A stretch of DNA of 64,000 nt from CAUZFZ01 sp963579025 (GCA_963579025.1 CAUZFZ010000011.1:49598-113597), one strand, 5' to 3'. Shown: positions 1 to 10,451, counted from the stretch's first letter. The notes: generated by a model not told the origin, from the letters alone. Numbers and translations: made by a program.

Positions 1-3000
1 TTTCGATACTGATCGATTCAGATGGTGATGGCGTCGCGGATCGCACGAAGACGTTCGCCGAAGGGCTGAACCATGTGCAGGGTATGGCCTGGCGAGGCCG
101 TGATCTGTGGGTGGCAAACGCTCCCGAACTGACCATCGTGCGGGACACTGACGGCGACGACGAGGCCGACGAATACGTGCTGGTTTACGGCGGCCTGGGC
201 AACATCGAGCACGCACTGCACGGGCTTAACCACGCACCCGATGGTCGGCTCTATATGTCCAAGGGCAATTCGAAGGGATACGGGGATGCCGGCAGTTCCG
301 AGCTGCATGTCGCCCCGCGACCATTCGCCGAATTGTGGGGTATGACCCTGCCGAACGAGGCTCGGGATACCCCGGTTCCGCTGGTCTTCAGTAAAGACAC
401 CTACAAGCGTGGCTACCACACTCCCAGCGACGACTGGGGCACCGAGGGTGGCGTGCTGAGGTGTGACCCGGACGGCCGGAACCTGGAGATCGTCAGCCGC
501 GGCATGCGCAATCCGTGGGACATGGCCTTTGATGAGAACTTCGACTGGCTGCTCACCGATCAGGACCAGGACGGCGGCGATCGCATTCTGAGCCCATTTC
601 CAGGAGCACACTTCGGCTGGGGACACCACTGGAGCGCTCATTGGACGGGCGAGAATCACCTGCCCACGATGCCGATCAGCGGCCCGGTCTTTCATGGTTC
701 AGGGACGGGCATTGTCTATGCCGCATCCTCGCAGTTTCCCAAGCAATACCGCGGTGTGTTCTTCGCGGCCGACTGGCTGAATCGATCGATATTCGTATTC
801 CGTCCCCGCTGGGACGGTGCACTGATGCGCAACATGCAGGCGCCGGAGGTCTTTGCATCGGCCCCCAAAGGCCGGTCGCTGGGTTCCAGCTCGGGCATGG
901 TCTTCGACCCGACAGATATTGAAATCGGACCCGATGGCGCGCTATGGGTTCTGAGCTGGGGACACCATTACGGAGCAACGATCCAGGACGGTAAGCAGGT
1001 TGACGAAGGTCGCGTCTATCGCATCACCTTCGATGGTTCACACAGCGTTCCAAAGAGCGAGCCGAAGTACGCTCAGCCGCTGTCGTCCTGGACGACTGAG
1101 GAACTGCTCGCTGACCTACGTCACGACCGCTTGCCAGTGCGACGAATCAACGCTCAGAACGAACTGCTGCGTCGCGGCCGTACTCAACAGAGCAGGCTCG
1201 CAATTGTCGAGCTCCTCACCGAACGCCTCAATGCGCTCAGCGCTTCCGCGCCGAACCCGACCGCAGGAGCCCCTGGAGCAGCAACATGGATCGCATGGAC
1301 ACTCGGCAGAATCGACGTACACGACTCAATGATCGATGAGTACTTCAGCGATCGCGTATTGATCGGTCGACTGACACAACGTATCCAATCTTTGAGGATT
1401 CTGGGGTTACGGGCCCGGATGGGTGAGCAACCTGTTCCAGAAGCAGTTGCCATATCGCTGGTCGACAGCGAGCCGCAGATTCGATGCGCGGTTGTGCAGG
1501 CAATCCACGAAGCTGGTGATCGCTCAAACCTCGATGCGGTCTGGTCGCTGGTCGCCACGGAAACGGACCGGGCAACGTTCTACGCCGCATGGCGGACGCT
1601 TGGAAAACTGTCGAACGAGTCCGAGTTGCGCAACCGGCTGACTGACGAGCGCGACGGTGTCCGTCGCGCTGCAATCCTGGCACTCCTGGAAGCAGGTCAT
1701 CTCTCGGGAGACGAAGCCGTCAAGTTGCGGCTCGATCCAGATCGCGCGGTCGCGGAACTGGCGTCGTCGTTCGTCGAGATCGTCGGTACCAGCGCCGCAC
1801 CGGTCATTCGAATCGAGCCGGACGGCCCCGCACGTGACGGAAGCATGCTGGTGAAGCTAACCGTTCTCGAAGTGCCGGGAACACACGCTCGATTCACATT
1901 GAGCGGTTCGGAGCCAACAGACACGAACGCTCGCCGCTATTCCGCTCCGTTTCGCGTGACGCAGGGAGCGGAAGTCCAGTCGGCGCTTTTCCGAGGTCGC
2001 AGCCGTGTCGGTCCGGTCATCACAGCCACCTGGGCCGAACTGTCTGGAACTCCGGCGCGCCCCTCGATCGACCTGCCTCCGCTGGCTGCAGTGAGCGTTT
2101 CGAAACTGCGCGCCGTCAGTGGTTCCGAGTACCGCACGGCATTTCTTAAACGCGGCGCGCTCGCCTACACGAATCGACGCTACGCATTCGCGGCGATCCC
2201 GGAATCGCTGGCCGGCGCAACGATCATTCAGACGGCCAACAGTGACACCGACGTCGGATCAAAAGGTGAGCAGTTTCTGACGTTCCACCTCGCAGAGGAT
2301 GCCACCGTATACGTCGGACACGATCGTCGGATCGCGGACCGACCCGACTGGCTCAGTGCATTTGAACCGTCGGGGCTCGTGCTGACGACCGACGATACGT
2401 CGTACAAACTGGTCGGAAAGAAGTTCTCCGCGGGAGAGGTCGTACTGGGTGGCAACACGGTGGACGGCGTTGCGTCCGGACGCTCCCAATACGTCGTGGC
2501 CATTGCTCCGCTGCCAATCACACTCGAACCACTCAACGAGCCGACGCAACTGATTGATGCACTCAGTTCCATAAAGTCGGCTCACGCCGGACGCGGCGCG
2601 CGGCTGTTCTTCGGTGCGGCCGCGTGCGCGAAATGTCATCGACTTGGTGACCGGGGAATCGCCCTGGGACCGAACCTGACCAAGCTCGGCAAACGAGCGG
2701 ACGCAAAGACGATCGTCGAGTCAATCCTCAAGCCCAGCGCGGTCATCATGGAGGGATTCCACACGCTGATCGTGGTAACAAAGGACGGCAAGTCCTATTC
2801 GGGGTTCATTCGCCAGGAGACTGGTCTGAAGCTCGACCTGGTTCAAGCAGATGGCAAACAAATCTCGATTTCGAAGCCTAACATCGAATTGCGTCGTCGC
2901 CAGAATACATCCGCCATGCCAGCCGACATGGCAAAGCTGCTGAGTCCGCAACACGTCGCCGATCTCTCCGCCTTCATTCTGGCGTACAACCCGGATCCGC

Positions 3001-3983
3001 CAGAAAACCCGGCGAGCGGCGGACGTCGGTCCGCTGGTAACTCCAAGCCGCACGGGGGTCGGCGGGCTGACACCCTCCGCTCACCAGCAGGGGACTCGTG
3101 GGGCGACAGCGAGAAAGACTTCTACCTCAAACAACGCGACGGCGCGTTTGACATCCAGCTCGACGGCAAGCCGATCGCGTCATTCGTCTACAAACACGAC
3201 AAGGTGAAGCGACCGTTCTTCGCGCACGTAAAAACATCCAGCGGAATCCAAGTCACGCGTCGCTATCCGCCGGTCGAAGGTAAAGACTCAACTGACCACG
3301 CGGACATGCACCCCGGTTTGTGGCTGGCCTTCGCCAGACTCAACGACATCAGTTTCTGGCACAACAGCGCCGGCCTGGTCATCCACGAGGGTTTCACCGG
3401 CGAGCCCCAGGCCGGCGACTCAGCCCTGTTCGCCACACGAGACCGTTACGTTGCACCGGATGGCAAAGTGCTGTGTCGCCAGCACACCCGCTACCGTATT
3501 CGCAAAGACCCCGCTGGCTGGCTCATCGATCTGCACGCGGAGTTCACATCCGACAAACCGTTCTGGTTCGGAGTCCGCGAAGAGATGGGACTCGGAGTCC
3601 GAGTGGCTACTCCGATCATGGTTCGTGGCGGTTCCGGGTCGATTCTGAGCAGCACGGGTGGCCGCAATGAGAAAGGCACATGGGGCAAACTTGCCAACTG
3701 GTGGGACTACTCCGGACCGATCACCGACCGCCACGTCGGAGTCATGATCCTGTCACCCGCGAGCAACCCCGACGTATGGTCTCACAGCCGCGATTACGGA
3801 GTCCTCGTCGCCAACCCGTTTCCAGTCGACCGCGCCGAGAATCGATCAAAACGACGAACCGTACTCCCCGGTCGATCTTTTCGATTGCGATTCGGCGTGC
3901 TGATTCACGATCATCCGGCTGAATCAGAATTCGACCGCAGTGCCGCACGGATGCGGTTCACAAATTCAATCAGAGCGCCTTGA
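1..3983 (+). CDS. PVC-type haem-domain beta-propeller protein fused to a PmoA-like (DUF6807) domain, 5' partial
   Basis: The frame is open to the left edge, so the true start lies outside the window. Residue numbers count from the GTG at 75. Residues 1-320 are a glucose/sorbosone-dehydrogenase-like propeller (planctomycete membrane-bound dehydrogenase type) with Asp-rich loops such as DTDGDDEADE. About 330-570 is a HEAT-like helical part. About 609-625 (SGSEPTDTNARRYSAP) resembles the chitobiase C-terminal/FN3-like module. About 711-794 is a beta domain often seen in planctomycete secreted proteins. C851-A-K-C854-H855 is the haem c site of the PVC-type cytochrome domain, which runs to about 975. 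After a Gly/Arg/Ser-rich linker, 1014-1289 matches DUF6807 (PmoA-like), with DHADMHPGLW near its start. Probably periplasmic sugar or alcohol oxidation; substrate unknown. The terminal DUF6807 fusion is unusual. Confidence 0.9.
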   Translation, partial: SILIDSDGDGVADRTKTFAEGLNHVQGMAWRGRDLWVANAPELTIVRDTDGDDEADEYVLVYGGLGNIEHALHGLNHAPDGRLYMSKGNSKGYGDAGSSELHVAPRPFAELWGMTLPNEARDTPVPLVFSKDTYKRGYHTPSDDWGTEGGVLRCDPDGRNLEIVSRGMRNPWDMAFDENFDWLLTDQDQDGGDRILSPFPGAHFGWGHHWSAHWTGENHLPTMPISGPVFHGSGTGIVYAASSQFPKQYRGVFFAADWLNRSIFVFRPRWDGALMRNMQAPEVFASAPKGRSLGSSSGMVFDPTDIEIGPDGALWVLSWGHHYGATIQDGKQVDEGRVYRITFDGSHSVPKSEPKYAQPLSSWTTEELLADLRHDRLPVRRINAQNELLRRGRTQQSRLAIVELLTERLNALSASAPNPTAGAPGAATWIAWTLGRIDVHDSMIDEYFSDRVLIGRLTQRIQSLRILGLRARMGEQPVPEAVAISLVDSEPQIRCAVVQAIHEAGDRSNLDAVWSLVATETDRATFYAAWRTLGKLSNESELRNRLTDERDGVRRAAILALLEAGHLSGDEAVKLRLDPDRAVAELASSFVEIVGTSAAPVIRIEPDGPARDGSMLVKLTVLEVPGTHARFTLSGSEPTDTNARRYSAPFRVTQGAEVQSALFRGRSRVGPVITATWAELSGTPARPSIDLPPLAAVSVSKLRAVSGSEYRTAFLKRGALAYTNRRYAFAAIPESLAGATIIQTANSDTDVGSKGEQFLTFHLAEDATVYVGHDRRIADRPDWLSAFEPSGLVLTTDDTSYKLVGKKFSAGEVVLGGNTVDGVASGRSQYVVAIAPLPITLEPLNEPTQLIDALSSIKSAHAGRGARLFFGAAACAKCHRLGDRGIALGPNLTKLGKRADAKTIVESILKPSAVIMEGFHTLIVVTKDGKSYSGFIRQETGLKLDLVQADGKQISISKPNIELRRRQNTSAMPADMAKLLSPQHVADLSAFILAYNPDPPENPASGGRRSAGNSKPHGGRRADTLRSPAGDSWGDSEKDFYLKQRDGAFDIQLDGKPIASFVYKHDKVKRPFFAHVKTSSGIQVTRRYPPVEGKDSTDHADMHPGLWLAFARLNDISFWHNSAGLVIHEGFTGEPQAGDSALFATRDRYVAPDGKVLCRQHTRYRIRKDPAGWLIDLHAEFTSDKPFWFGVREEMGLGVRVATPIMVRGGSGSILSSTGGRNEKGTWGKLANWWDYSGPITDRHVGVMILSPASNPDVWSHSRDYGVLVANPFPVDRAENRSKRRTVLPGRSFRLRFGVLIHDHPAESEFDRSAARMRFTNSIRAP

Positions 3984-4086
3984 CGCCCGCGGACCGCGTG
4001 CACGGCGCAAACGACGTCATCTCAATCAATCATCCGCCGCGCTGCGGCCTACTCTCGTAAATTGGTGGAAACACCTCTCAATCAAC

Positions 4087-4797
4087 ATGCTGGAAACACC
4101 ACTCGGGCGACGTACACTTGTTGGAGCGGAAGCAACTCTCGTTCGCCGGGCGATGGCCGACCTGGTCGGACCGTTACTGGCCGCGACGGACGACAGGTCT
4201 CCCACCGAAGACGGGATTTCAGTGGAAACTGGCGTCGCGCTTTTCGACGAACTCACGGATGGGCAGAAACTCGCGGCCATGCACCACATCGCCGGGGCTC
4301 TCTTCGATTCAGGCGTGGCTCCGCCCGAGCGGAATGCCGTATTCGAAGCCGCAATTGCTGCCGTCTTCGCCTCGATCCTCGACACCATCGGCATCGAAAC
4401 GGGACTTCAGTCAATGCAGTTGCCTGTCCGAGATCAGACAGCTTGGCGCCGTCTGGTCATCGATGCCTGGTTTCATCGGAAACGGCTCGACGACGGTCTC
4501 GAAGGTCCCTGGACGGAAAACGACATCCCGACTCCTGATGCGATGGAGATGGACGAGTGGGACTTTCATCTCGAATGTCTGCTGGATGCCATCCTGTTTG
4601 ACAGAGACTTCCAGATGGCAGCCGGATTCCTCGACCAGTCTCCCGACAGCGCCGACGCAGCGCGATCGGTGCTCGGTGTCGGCGAGTCCTATTTCGCAAC
4701 CCCGGCACCGGACATCCTGACCGCAACACAGCGTCGACAGATCGAGAGCAACCTGAAAGCACTGCTGGCCCCGCATCTGCAGATTGACCCGCCGTAG
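4087..4797 (+). CDS. hypothetical protein, 236 aa
   Basis: I do not recognise this protein. It is a soluble, acidic, mainly helical product without signal peptide or membrane segment. The frame is open further upstream to 3940, where it overlaps the end of the preceding gene, but that part has a different, Arg-rich composition. The ATG at 4087 (MLETPLGRRTLVGAEATL) is the better start because typical composition begins there. The middle (about residues 55-100) is Ala-rich and helical. The C-terminal half carries several Trp and Asp/Glu residues (ENDIPTPDAMEMDEWDFHLE). It lies 103 bp downstream of the haem-domain protein on the same strand, so cotranscription is possible. It is probably a lineage-specific planctomycete protein; the function is open. 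Confidence 0.6.
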   Translation: MLETPLGRRTLVGAEATLVRRAMADLVGPLLAATDDRSPTEDGISVETGVALFDELTDGQKLAAMHHIAGALFDSGVAPPERNAVFEAAIAAVFASILDTIGIETGLQSMQLPVRDQTAWRRLVIDAWFHRKRLDDGLEGPWTENDIPTPDAMEMDEWDFHLECLLDAILFDRDFQMAAGFLDQSPDSADAARSVLGVGESYFATPAPDILTATQRRQIESNLKALLAPHLQIDPP

Positions 4798-5430
4798 CAG
4801 ACGCTGCTTGCCAATCCAGTTCGGCACGGTCATTGCTCGCCTCAAACGGGCAACGCCGTTAAAGACTTTCGTAGTCGCATTCGCCAGAACGCGTGCGTTC
4901 TGGAGCGAGCGCTAAATGGCACCAGAGTTGTCACCTTGCGGAGCAACATGGTCGCCTTCCGCTCCGGGGCTGTGAAATTAATGACCGTAGCTGGATCACC
5001 GTGAAATAAGTGGCTGGGGCTTCCAGCCACTTTCATCATTCAGGGTCTCGGCCCCTGACATGTTGACTCGGAAGAATTCAGCCTGTTCGCGCCAGTCTTA
5101 ATTCTTGCGAATTCAATTCAGCTACGACTCGACGAGCGATCTCATAACTTCACAGCCTCTCCGCGAAAGTGCGTTATTTTGCGGACTGAATCCCGATCCA
5201 CATCAGCCCGGCCAGGTATACCTTCAGAATGCTGAGTTCGAGGATTCGATCCGTGGGCACGAACACCACCAATGGACGATGAGAAGAACCGCGTTGGCGA
5301 TGTCTGATTTTCTGAGCGTTTTTTGACGTCAGTGTTCATACAAGCCCGACGCGCAAGCGAGTGAATCCCGTGCAACAGATTCACTCGCTTGCGCTTCGGG
5401 CTTGTATCGCGGCTGATCTATTTCGTCATG
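4798..5430. other. repeat-rich intergenic region
   Basis: I see no convincing gene in these 633 bases. The stretch is rich in short palindromes: a perfect 20-nt one at 4884-4903 (CCAGAACGC, GT, GCGTTCTGG), a 10-bp stem with a 5-nt loop at 5008-5032 (AAGTGGCTGG / CCAGCCACTT) and the 70-nt hairpin at 5338-5407 listed separately. The hairpin at 5008-5032 is followed by a short T run and could end transcription of the gene before it. A 73-codon open frame at 5105-5326 has no recognisable features and was not called. Confidence 0.6.
5338..5407. repeat. 70-nt palindromic repeat (REP-like hairpin)
   Basis: Two 30-nt arms (5338-5367 and 5378-5407) match at 29 of 30 positions and enclose a 10-nt loop. 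The arms begin ATACAAGCCCG and end GAGTGAATC. From memory, the motif AAGCCCGAAGCGCAAGCG is common between planctomycete genes, so this is probably one copy of a dispersed palindrome. It lies 23 bp beyond the 3' end of the minus-strand dehydratase gene and could act as its terminator. Confidence 0.75.
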
Positions 5431-6432
5431 TCAGGCGATCCAGTTCTGGAACTGAGATTCGTCCAGATTCCGCCCGCTGATGACGATGACAAGATCACCA
5501 CTTCCATCCAGGTTGATTTTCCTCTGAAGCACCGCGGCGGTTGCAATCGCACCGGAAGGTTCTGTTCGCAGCCCGTGCTTCTGATAAAGCCAGCTCATCG
5601 CCTGGCGTGTTTCGGCATCGGGAACAACAACCGACGCTCGAACGTGCTGTTTCAGGATTGGCCAGTTGTGCTCACCCACGTCGTACGACAGCAATCCGTC
5701 GCAGATTCCGGACGGGTGGTCGATGCGCACTCGCGTACCGGCTTCCAGTGATTGACGAAAATCGTCCGCCGTGTCTGGCTCGACGCCTACGATCTGCGCC
5801 TGCGGAAAACCATCCGCGATGGCCAGAGCGTGACCGGCCATCAGACCACCACCGCTGACCTGACAGACAAACTGCGAGACGCCTCGGTCCTGCCGTTGCA
5901 GTTCCTCCACGATTTCGAGTCCCCCGACGCCATTGCCGGCGATGACGTGTGGATCGTCGTAGGGCGACGCCTGAACGGCCCCTTCGACTTCCGCCATCTC
6001 CCGAGTCAGACGGTCACGTTCACCCGTTTCGTGGTCCGTCGAGATGTCGTAAGTGCGAATCTCAGCACCGAAGGATCGAGTCAGATCGAACTTGATTTGC
6101 GGCGCGGACTCAGGCATGACGATCAGGACGCGTTTTCCATATCGCATTCCGGCAAATGAGATTCCGGACGCAAAATTCCCCGACGAGTGCGCCGCAATCG
6201 GGCGGTCGCCAATGCGATCCAGATTGCGCTCGGTCCAGTTCAGCGCACCGAGCAGCTTGAATGATCCGACGGGCGTCCAGCCGTAGTCTTTGAGCCAGAC
6301 GCGGCGGCCTTCCGGAAACCCGAGTTCCTGCTCAAGCGGCCAGGACCGAATCAACGGAGCTGGAGAAACGTGCCGGCGAATGACTCGCTGGGCATCGCGA
6401 ACATCGTCCACTGTGGCAACCTTAACCGCCAT
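5431..6432 (-). CDS. PLP-dependent threonine/serine dehydratase family protein
   Basis: Fold-type II PLP enzyme of the threonine dehydratase/serine racemase family, 333 aa, the usual length of single-domain catabolic forms without a regulatory ACT domain. K59 in TPVGSFKLLGA is the expected Schiff-base lysine; the more usual ending is FKxRGA. SSGNFASG at 83-90 corresponds to the substrate loop, and SGGGLMAG at 193-200 is the Gly-rich phosphate-binding loop. The frame is open upstream to 6669, but ATG 6432 is preceded by an AAGGGG ribosome site and begins the family homology. It probably deaminates a hydroxyamino acid to a 2-oxoacid in the cytosol; which amino acid is not shown. The oxidoreductase gene lies 166 bp upstream on the same strand. 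Confidence 0.85.
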   Translation of the reverse strand: MAVKVATVDDVRDAQRVIRRHVSPAPLIRSWPLEQELGFPEGRRVWLKDYGWTPVGSFKLLGALNWTERNLDRIGDRPIAAHSSGNFASGISFAGMRYGKRVLIVMPESAPQIKFDLTRSFGAEIRTYDISTDHETGERDRLTREMAEVEGAVQASPYDDPHVIAGNGVGGLEIVEELQRQDRGVSQFVCQVSGGGLMAGHALAIADGFPQAQIVGVEPDTADDFRQSLEAGTRVRIDHPSGICDGLLSYDVGEHNWPILKQHVRASVVVPDAETRQAMSWLYQKHGLRTEPSGAIATAAVLQRKINLDGSGDLVIVISGRNLDESQFQNWIA

Positions 6433-6598
6433 TAGTCTGCCCCTTCGTGCCAGGACGCTGCAGGAAATCCGTTTCACATTGCAGCAATCCCCGATCGAAC
6501 GACGTCCCGCGTCGGCGATTATGGTCGCCGCGTAAATTGCGGAAGACAACTGTTCGACGATCCCGCGTTGTTGAGTCGCGGCGTACGCAGCTTCGGAA

Positions 6599-7600
6599 TC
6601 AGGCAAGCGAAACGATCTGACCTGTCGCCGCTGACTCTTCTGCGGCCAGGCAGGCTCGCACGGCTTCAAGGGATTCGCGCGGCGTAATCACATCTGGAGT
6701 GGTCCCGTTGTGAATGCAGTTGGCGAAGTACGACAGCTCGTCGCGCAATGCGCCGGCGCGTTCGCCGTGCAGTGAAGGCCAGTAGGTGGTGTCCGGAGAG
6801 TGCCAGCCGTCTGAATCACTGATGGAGAAGTTGGGGTGCGTTTCGTGGATATGTATCGACCCCTCCGTGCCGATGATCTCCATTCGCTCGTCGATCTGGA
6901 ACGCCGTCCTGTCAGGCAGACACCACACGTTTTCGAGAACACCCGTCGCGCCGCTCGCGAAGCGGTACATCGTCCATCCAAGGTCCGGGTGTCGCTTACC
7001 TCGCACGTCGACCGTTTGGGCGTAAGCGCTGACGATGGGATCGCCGCTGTACCACAGCATCAGGTCGGTGTCGTGTACTCCATCACCGATAATCGGGCCG
7101 ATCTTGTCGAGGATGTCCTCAGTCACCGCCGCCGGAATGTTGCGGCGCGCGTACATGGAGATAATTCGACCGATCCGCCCCGATTCGACGGCCTCTTTGG
7201 CTGCGGCGTATCGTGGGTTGAAGCGGCAGATGTGACCGACCATGAAGCCGCCGTCCGCGGCTTCCGCGGCGGCGACGATTCGCTCGCAATCAGCGACCGT
7301 GGACGCCATCGGCTTTTCCAGAAAAACATGCTTGCCGGCTTCAAGTGCCGCGACGGCCGGAGCGACATGCTGGTCCCACATGGTGACAACGCTGACGGCT
7401 TCCAGTTCCGGATCCGCCAGCATTTCTCGAAAGTCGGTGAATGTGCGCGAGACATTAAATCGCCCGGATACTTCGCTGAGTCGCGACTCGGTACGCGTGC
7501 ACACGGAGTGCAGCTCGACCTGCGGCAAGGCTGCCAGCGCCTCGCAGTGCTTTTCACCAAACCAGCCGAGGCCGATGACTCCGTATCGAATTTTTTTCAT
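6599..7600 (-). CDS. Gfo/Idh/MocA family NAD(P)-dependent oxidoreductase
   Basis: A 333-residue two-domain oxidoreductase. The N-terminal Rossmann domain starts YGVIGLGWFGEKH, and the family EKP motif is at residues 95-97 (FLEKPMAS). The C-terminal alpha/beta domain has GDGVHDTDLMLW, the region that supplies catalytic and substrate-contacting residues in the family. Members oxidise or reduce sugars, inositols and related polyols with NAD(P); this sequence does not reveal the substrate. ATG 7600 was chosen over an upstream in-frame ATG at 7633 because AGGAAA lies at proper spacing before it and the Rossmann strand begins at once. The gene diverges from the membrane protein at 7786. Confidence 0.9.
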   Translation of the reverse strand: MKKIRYGVIGLGWFGEKHCEALAALPQVELHSVCTRTESRLSEVSGRFNVSRTFTDFREMLADPELEAVSVVTMWDQHVAPAVAALEAGKHVFLEKPMASTVADCERIVAAAEAADGGFMVGHICRFNPRYAAAKEAVESGRIGRIISMYARRNIPAAVTEDILDKIGPIIGDGVHDTDLMLWYSGDPIVSAYAQTVDVRGKRHPDLGWTMYRFASGATGVLENVWCLPDRTAFQIDERMEIIGTEGSIHIHETHPNFSISDSDGWHSPDTTYWPSLHGERAGALRDELSYFANCIHNGTTPDVITPRESLEAVRACLAAEESAATGQIVSLA

Positions 7601-7644
7601 GATCGGTGTTTCCTGTGGATTAAGTACTTCCATCGTGATGCATG

Positions 7645-7679
7645 CGTGAGAAACCCGAGCAGATTCTCAGTTTCTCGCG
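7645..7679. promoter_or_regulatory. inverted repeat between divergent genes, possible operator
   Basis: Two 10-nt arms, CGTGAGAAAC (7645-7654) and GTTTCTCGCG (7670-7679), pair with one mismatch around a 15-nt loop. They sit 45 bp upstream of the oxidoreductase start and 107 bp upstream of the divergent membrane protein gene. A regulator site is possible; no promoter boxes were identified. Confidence 0.3.
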
Positions 7680-7785
7680 TCCTCGCTGTTGGTCGCGTCC
7701 TATCTTGATTTTGGCGGCTCGGAATGAGGGACCGTTGCGCATCGCGGATTCGGTTGTAGACATCCAGGACGACAGGTAGACGAGG

Positions 7786-8367
7786 ATGATAAACGCGACA
7801 CCTGAGCGGGACGTACGGTTGGAGCCGGATCTACTTGATCGAGGAGTCCATGAAGAGAGCCAGGCTCCTCGACGGGATGCGTTCGATGCCTATCCAAATC
7901 CATATCGGGCAGCACGGAAGAAAGCAGGCATTGGCAGCGACGGACCCTTTTCCAGCCACAATCTTATGGTGGGTGCGGGACTGGGAATCTGGGGTTTCGT
8001 GATGGCGACCGGAATGGCCGGATCGGCGGATCAGCGGTTGTTCGACTCGCACGCGTCCCTGATGTCAGCGGTTGACGTGTTGCAGGTCATCACGTTCCTG
8101 AATGGAATCGCTTTATTCGCCAGTGGCCTCGGACTTCGCCAGAAGCAGATTTGGGGTTACCGACTCGCCATGGGATGCGCAGCAGTCTCGATTCTCGGCG
8201 GAGTCGCGTTTCTGGCGGTCTGGCGAATCATTCTTCAATCGTCCGGTGACGATCTTGTTGAAGCTGTCGGCGCGTTGATGTTCGTACGCACAAACCTCGA
8301 CCTGCTCATTGGGCTCGTGGATGGAGGCGCACTCCTCGTCTTTCTTGCCCGGAATCGCTCTCGCTAA
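7786..8367 (+). CDS. hypothetical membrane protein, 193 aa
   Basis: Unrecognised integral membrane protein. The first 55 residues are hydrophilic and charged (MINATPERDVRLEPDLLDRG). Four hydrophobic segments follow, at about 60-82 (MVGAGLGIWGFVMATGMAG), 95-115 (LQVITFLNGIALFASGLGL), 125-150 (LAMGCAAVSILGGVAFLAVW) and 172-190 (LLIGLVDGGALLVFLA). The charges between them suggest a four-helix bundle in the inner membrane. It stands alone between the divergent oxidoreductase and recA, which begins 281 bp downstream. No family assignment is possible by eye. Confidence 0.75.
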   Translation: MINATPERDVRLEPDLLDRGVHEESQAPRRDAFDAYPNPYRAARKKAGIGSDGPFSSHNLMVGAGLGIWGFVMATGMAGSADQRLFDSHASLMSAVDVLQVITFLNGIALFASGLGLRQKQIWGYRLAMGCAAVSILGGVAFLAVWRIILQSSGDDLVEAVGALMFVRTNLDLLIGLVDGGALLVFLARNRSR

Positions 8368-8648
8368 GGTGCTGAACGACTGAACCTGCTCGCCGGAACT
8401 TCGTCGCTATCGCGACTGGTTGCCGGCCTACGAGGTTTTCCTGCCAGCGTGACCACGGTCAGGGTCATCGCTGCGCTCGACCCTGCCAACCACCCGGCCA
8501 TCGCGAATTGCCCCTGCGCGAAAGAAAAAGAAATTGCCGTCGATCGGCGAATCTGTCCTGCGGGACTTTTTCTTGAACGAGACTTTCCGAATAATGCCGA
8601 CTCGTTCACCCCTCAGACGATCCGCCGCGCAGTAAAAAGGAGAACAGC

Positions 8649-9713
<1,065 letters not shown>

Positions 9714-10010
9714 GGTCGTTTGACGGAACTCCAGCCCAGACGGGCAAGTCATGAAGTTGGGCACTTTCGGAGTGCGACGATGCATCGTCGCTTTCCCATT
9801 CTTTGATTCGCGGCGAAGCGGCTTTCTTTTTAGTTCGTCTGATGTGGAATGGCAGACACGCCGTCGAAATGAGATAAAAGGCGGCTGCGCCGCAAAAGTG
9901 GCTTCGCCACGATAGGAGAGCTGTGATGCATCACAGCACTCCAGAACGAGCAAGCGGGTCGCGCTATGGCGGGTACGTTTTCATCCGCTGATGGGGTGTA
10001 AAGGTCCACA
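9714..10010. other. palindrome cluster downstream of recA
   Basis: This 297-bp gap has no gene but a row of short palindromes. They are GCACT/AGTGC at 9761-9775, a perfect 18-nt palindrome at 9774-9791 followed by CTTTCCCATTCTTT, GCGGC/GCCGC at 9881-9893, GTGGC/GCCAC at 9898-9910, and a second perfect 18-nt palindrome at 9920-9937. The two 18-mers share the core GATGCATC. The first pair, just after recA, is the likely terminator. Confidence 0.6.
9761..9796 (+). terminator. possible intrinsic terminator of recA
   Basis: Two overlapping hairpins about 50 bp beyond the recA stop: a 5-bp stem with a TTCGG loop, then GCGACGA-TGCA-TCGTCGC followed by CTTT. The T tract is short and interrupted, so termination is inferred from position and stem only. 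Confidence 0.4.
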
Positions 10011-10451
10011 ATGTCCTCTGATTTCGAACCGAGAGACCACGCCGGTCGTCCTCCAGTGCTGGGGCATCCCGGCCGGCGGCCTCGCGAGACGACATTTATG
10101 GATGTCGTGTTCGGACTCGGTTTCATCGTGGGTATCGTCATTCTGATTGTCGTTGCCGCCAATCTAAGCATGCATGAGCTGCCCGAAGCCGAATTGCTGG
10201 TTTCGTGGATTGGACGCACTGCGGGGCTGGTCATGGCTGGACTGGCATTGCTATGCCTGCTGGGACGCACGTGGCAGGGGGCCACAATCAACGACGTCGC
10301 GGCGCTGTCTTTGCCGTTCCTGGGGGGCGTAATGCTGATTCAGGCGTCATGGTCGACAGGACTCGCATTGGCGCTGATCATCTCGGCCAGTCTGATCTGC
10401 AAACACTTTGGTGGCAGATCGGGCGCGGCGGACGACCCTCTGGAAGGTTAG
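10011..10451 (+). CDS. hypothetical membrane protein, 146 aa
   Basis: A small unrecognised membrane protein. The first 28 residues are polar and rich in Pro, Arg and Gly (DHAGRPPVLGHPGRRP), so probably cytoplasmic. Hydrophobic segments lie at about 30-50 (MDVVFGLGFIVGIVILIVVA), 66-86 (IGRTAGLVMAGLALLCLLG) and 96-128 (ALSLPFLGGVMLI, then GLALALIISASLI). The tail is short and charged. It precedes the secreted protease gene by 130 bp on the same strand, so a shared transcript is possible, but nothing in the protein indicates a function. Confidence 0.75.
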   Translation: MSSDFEPRDHAGRPPVLGHPGRRPRETTFMDVVFGLGFIVGIVILIVVAANLSMHELPEAELLVSWIGRTAGLVMAGLALLCLLGRTWQGATINDVAALSLPFLGGVMLIQASWSTGLALALIISASLICKHFGGRSGAADDPLEG

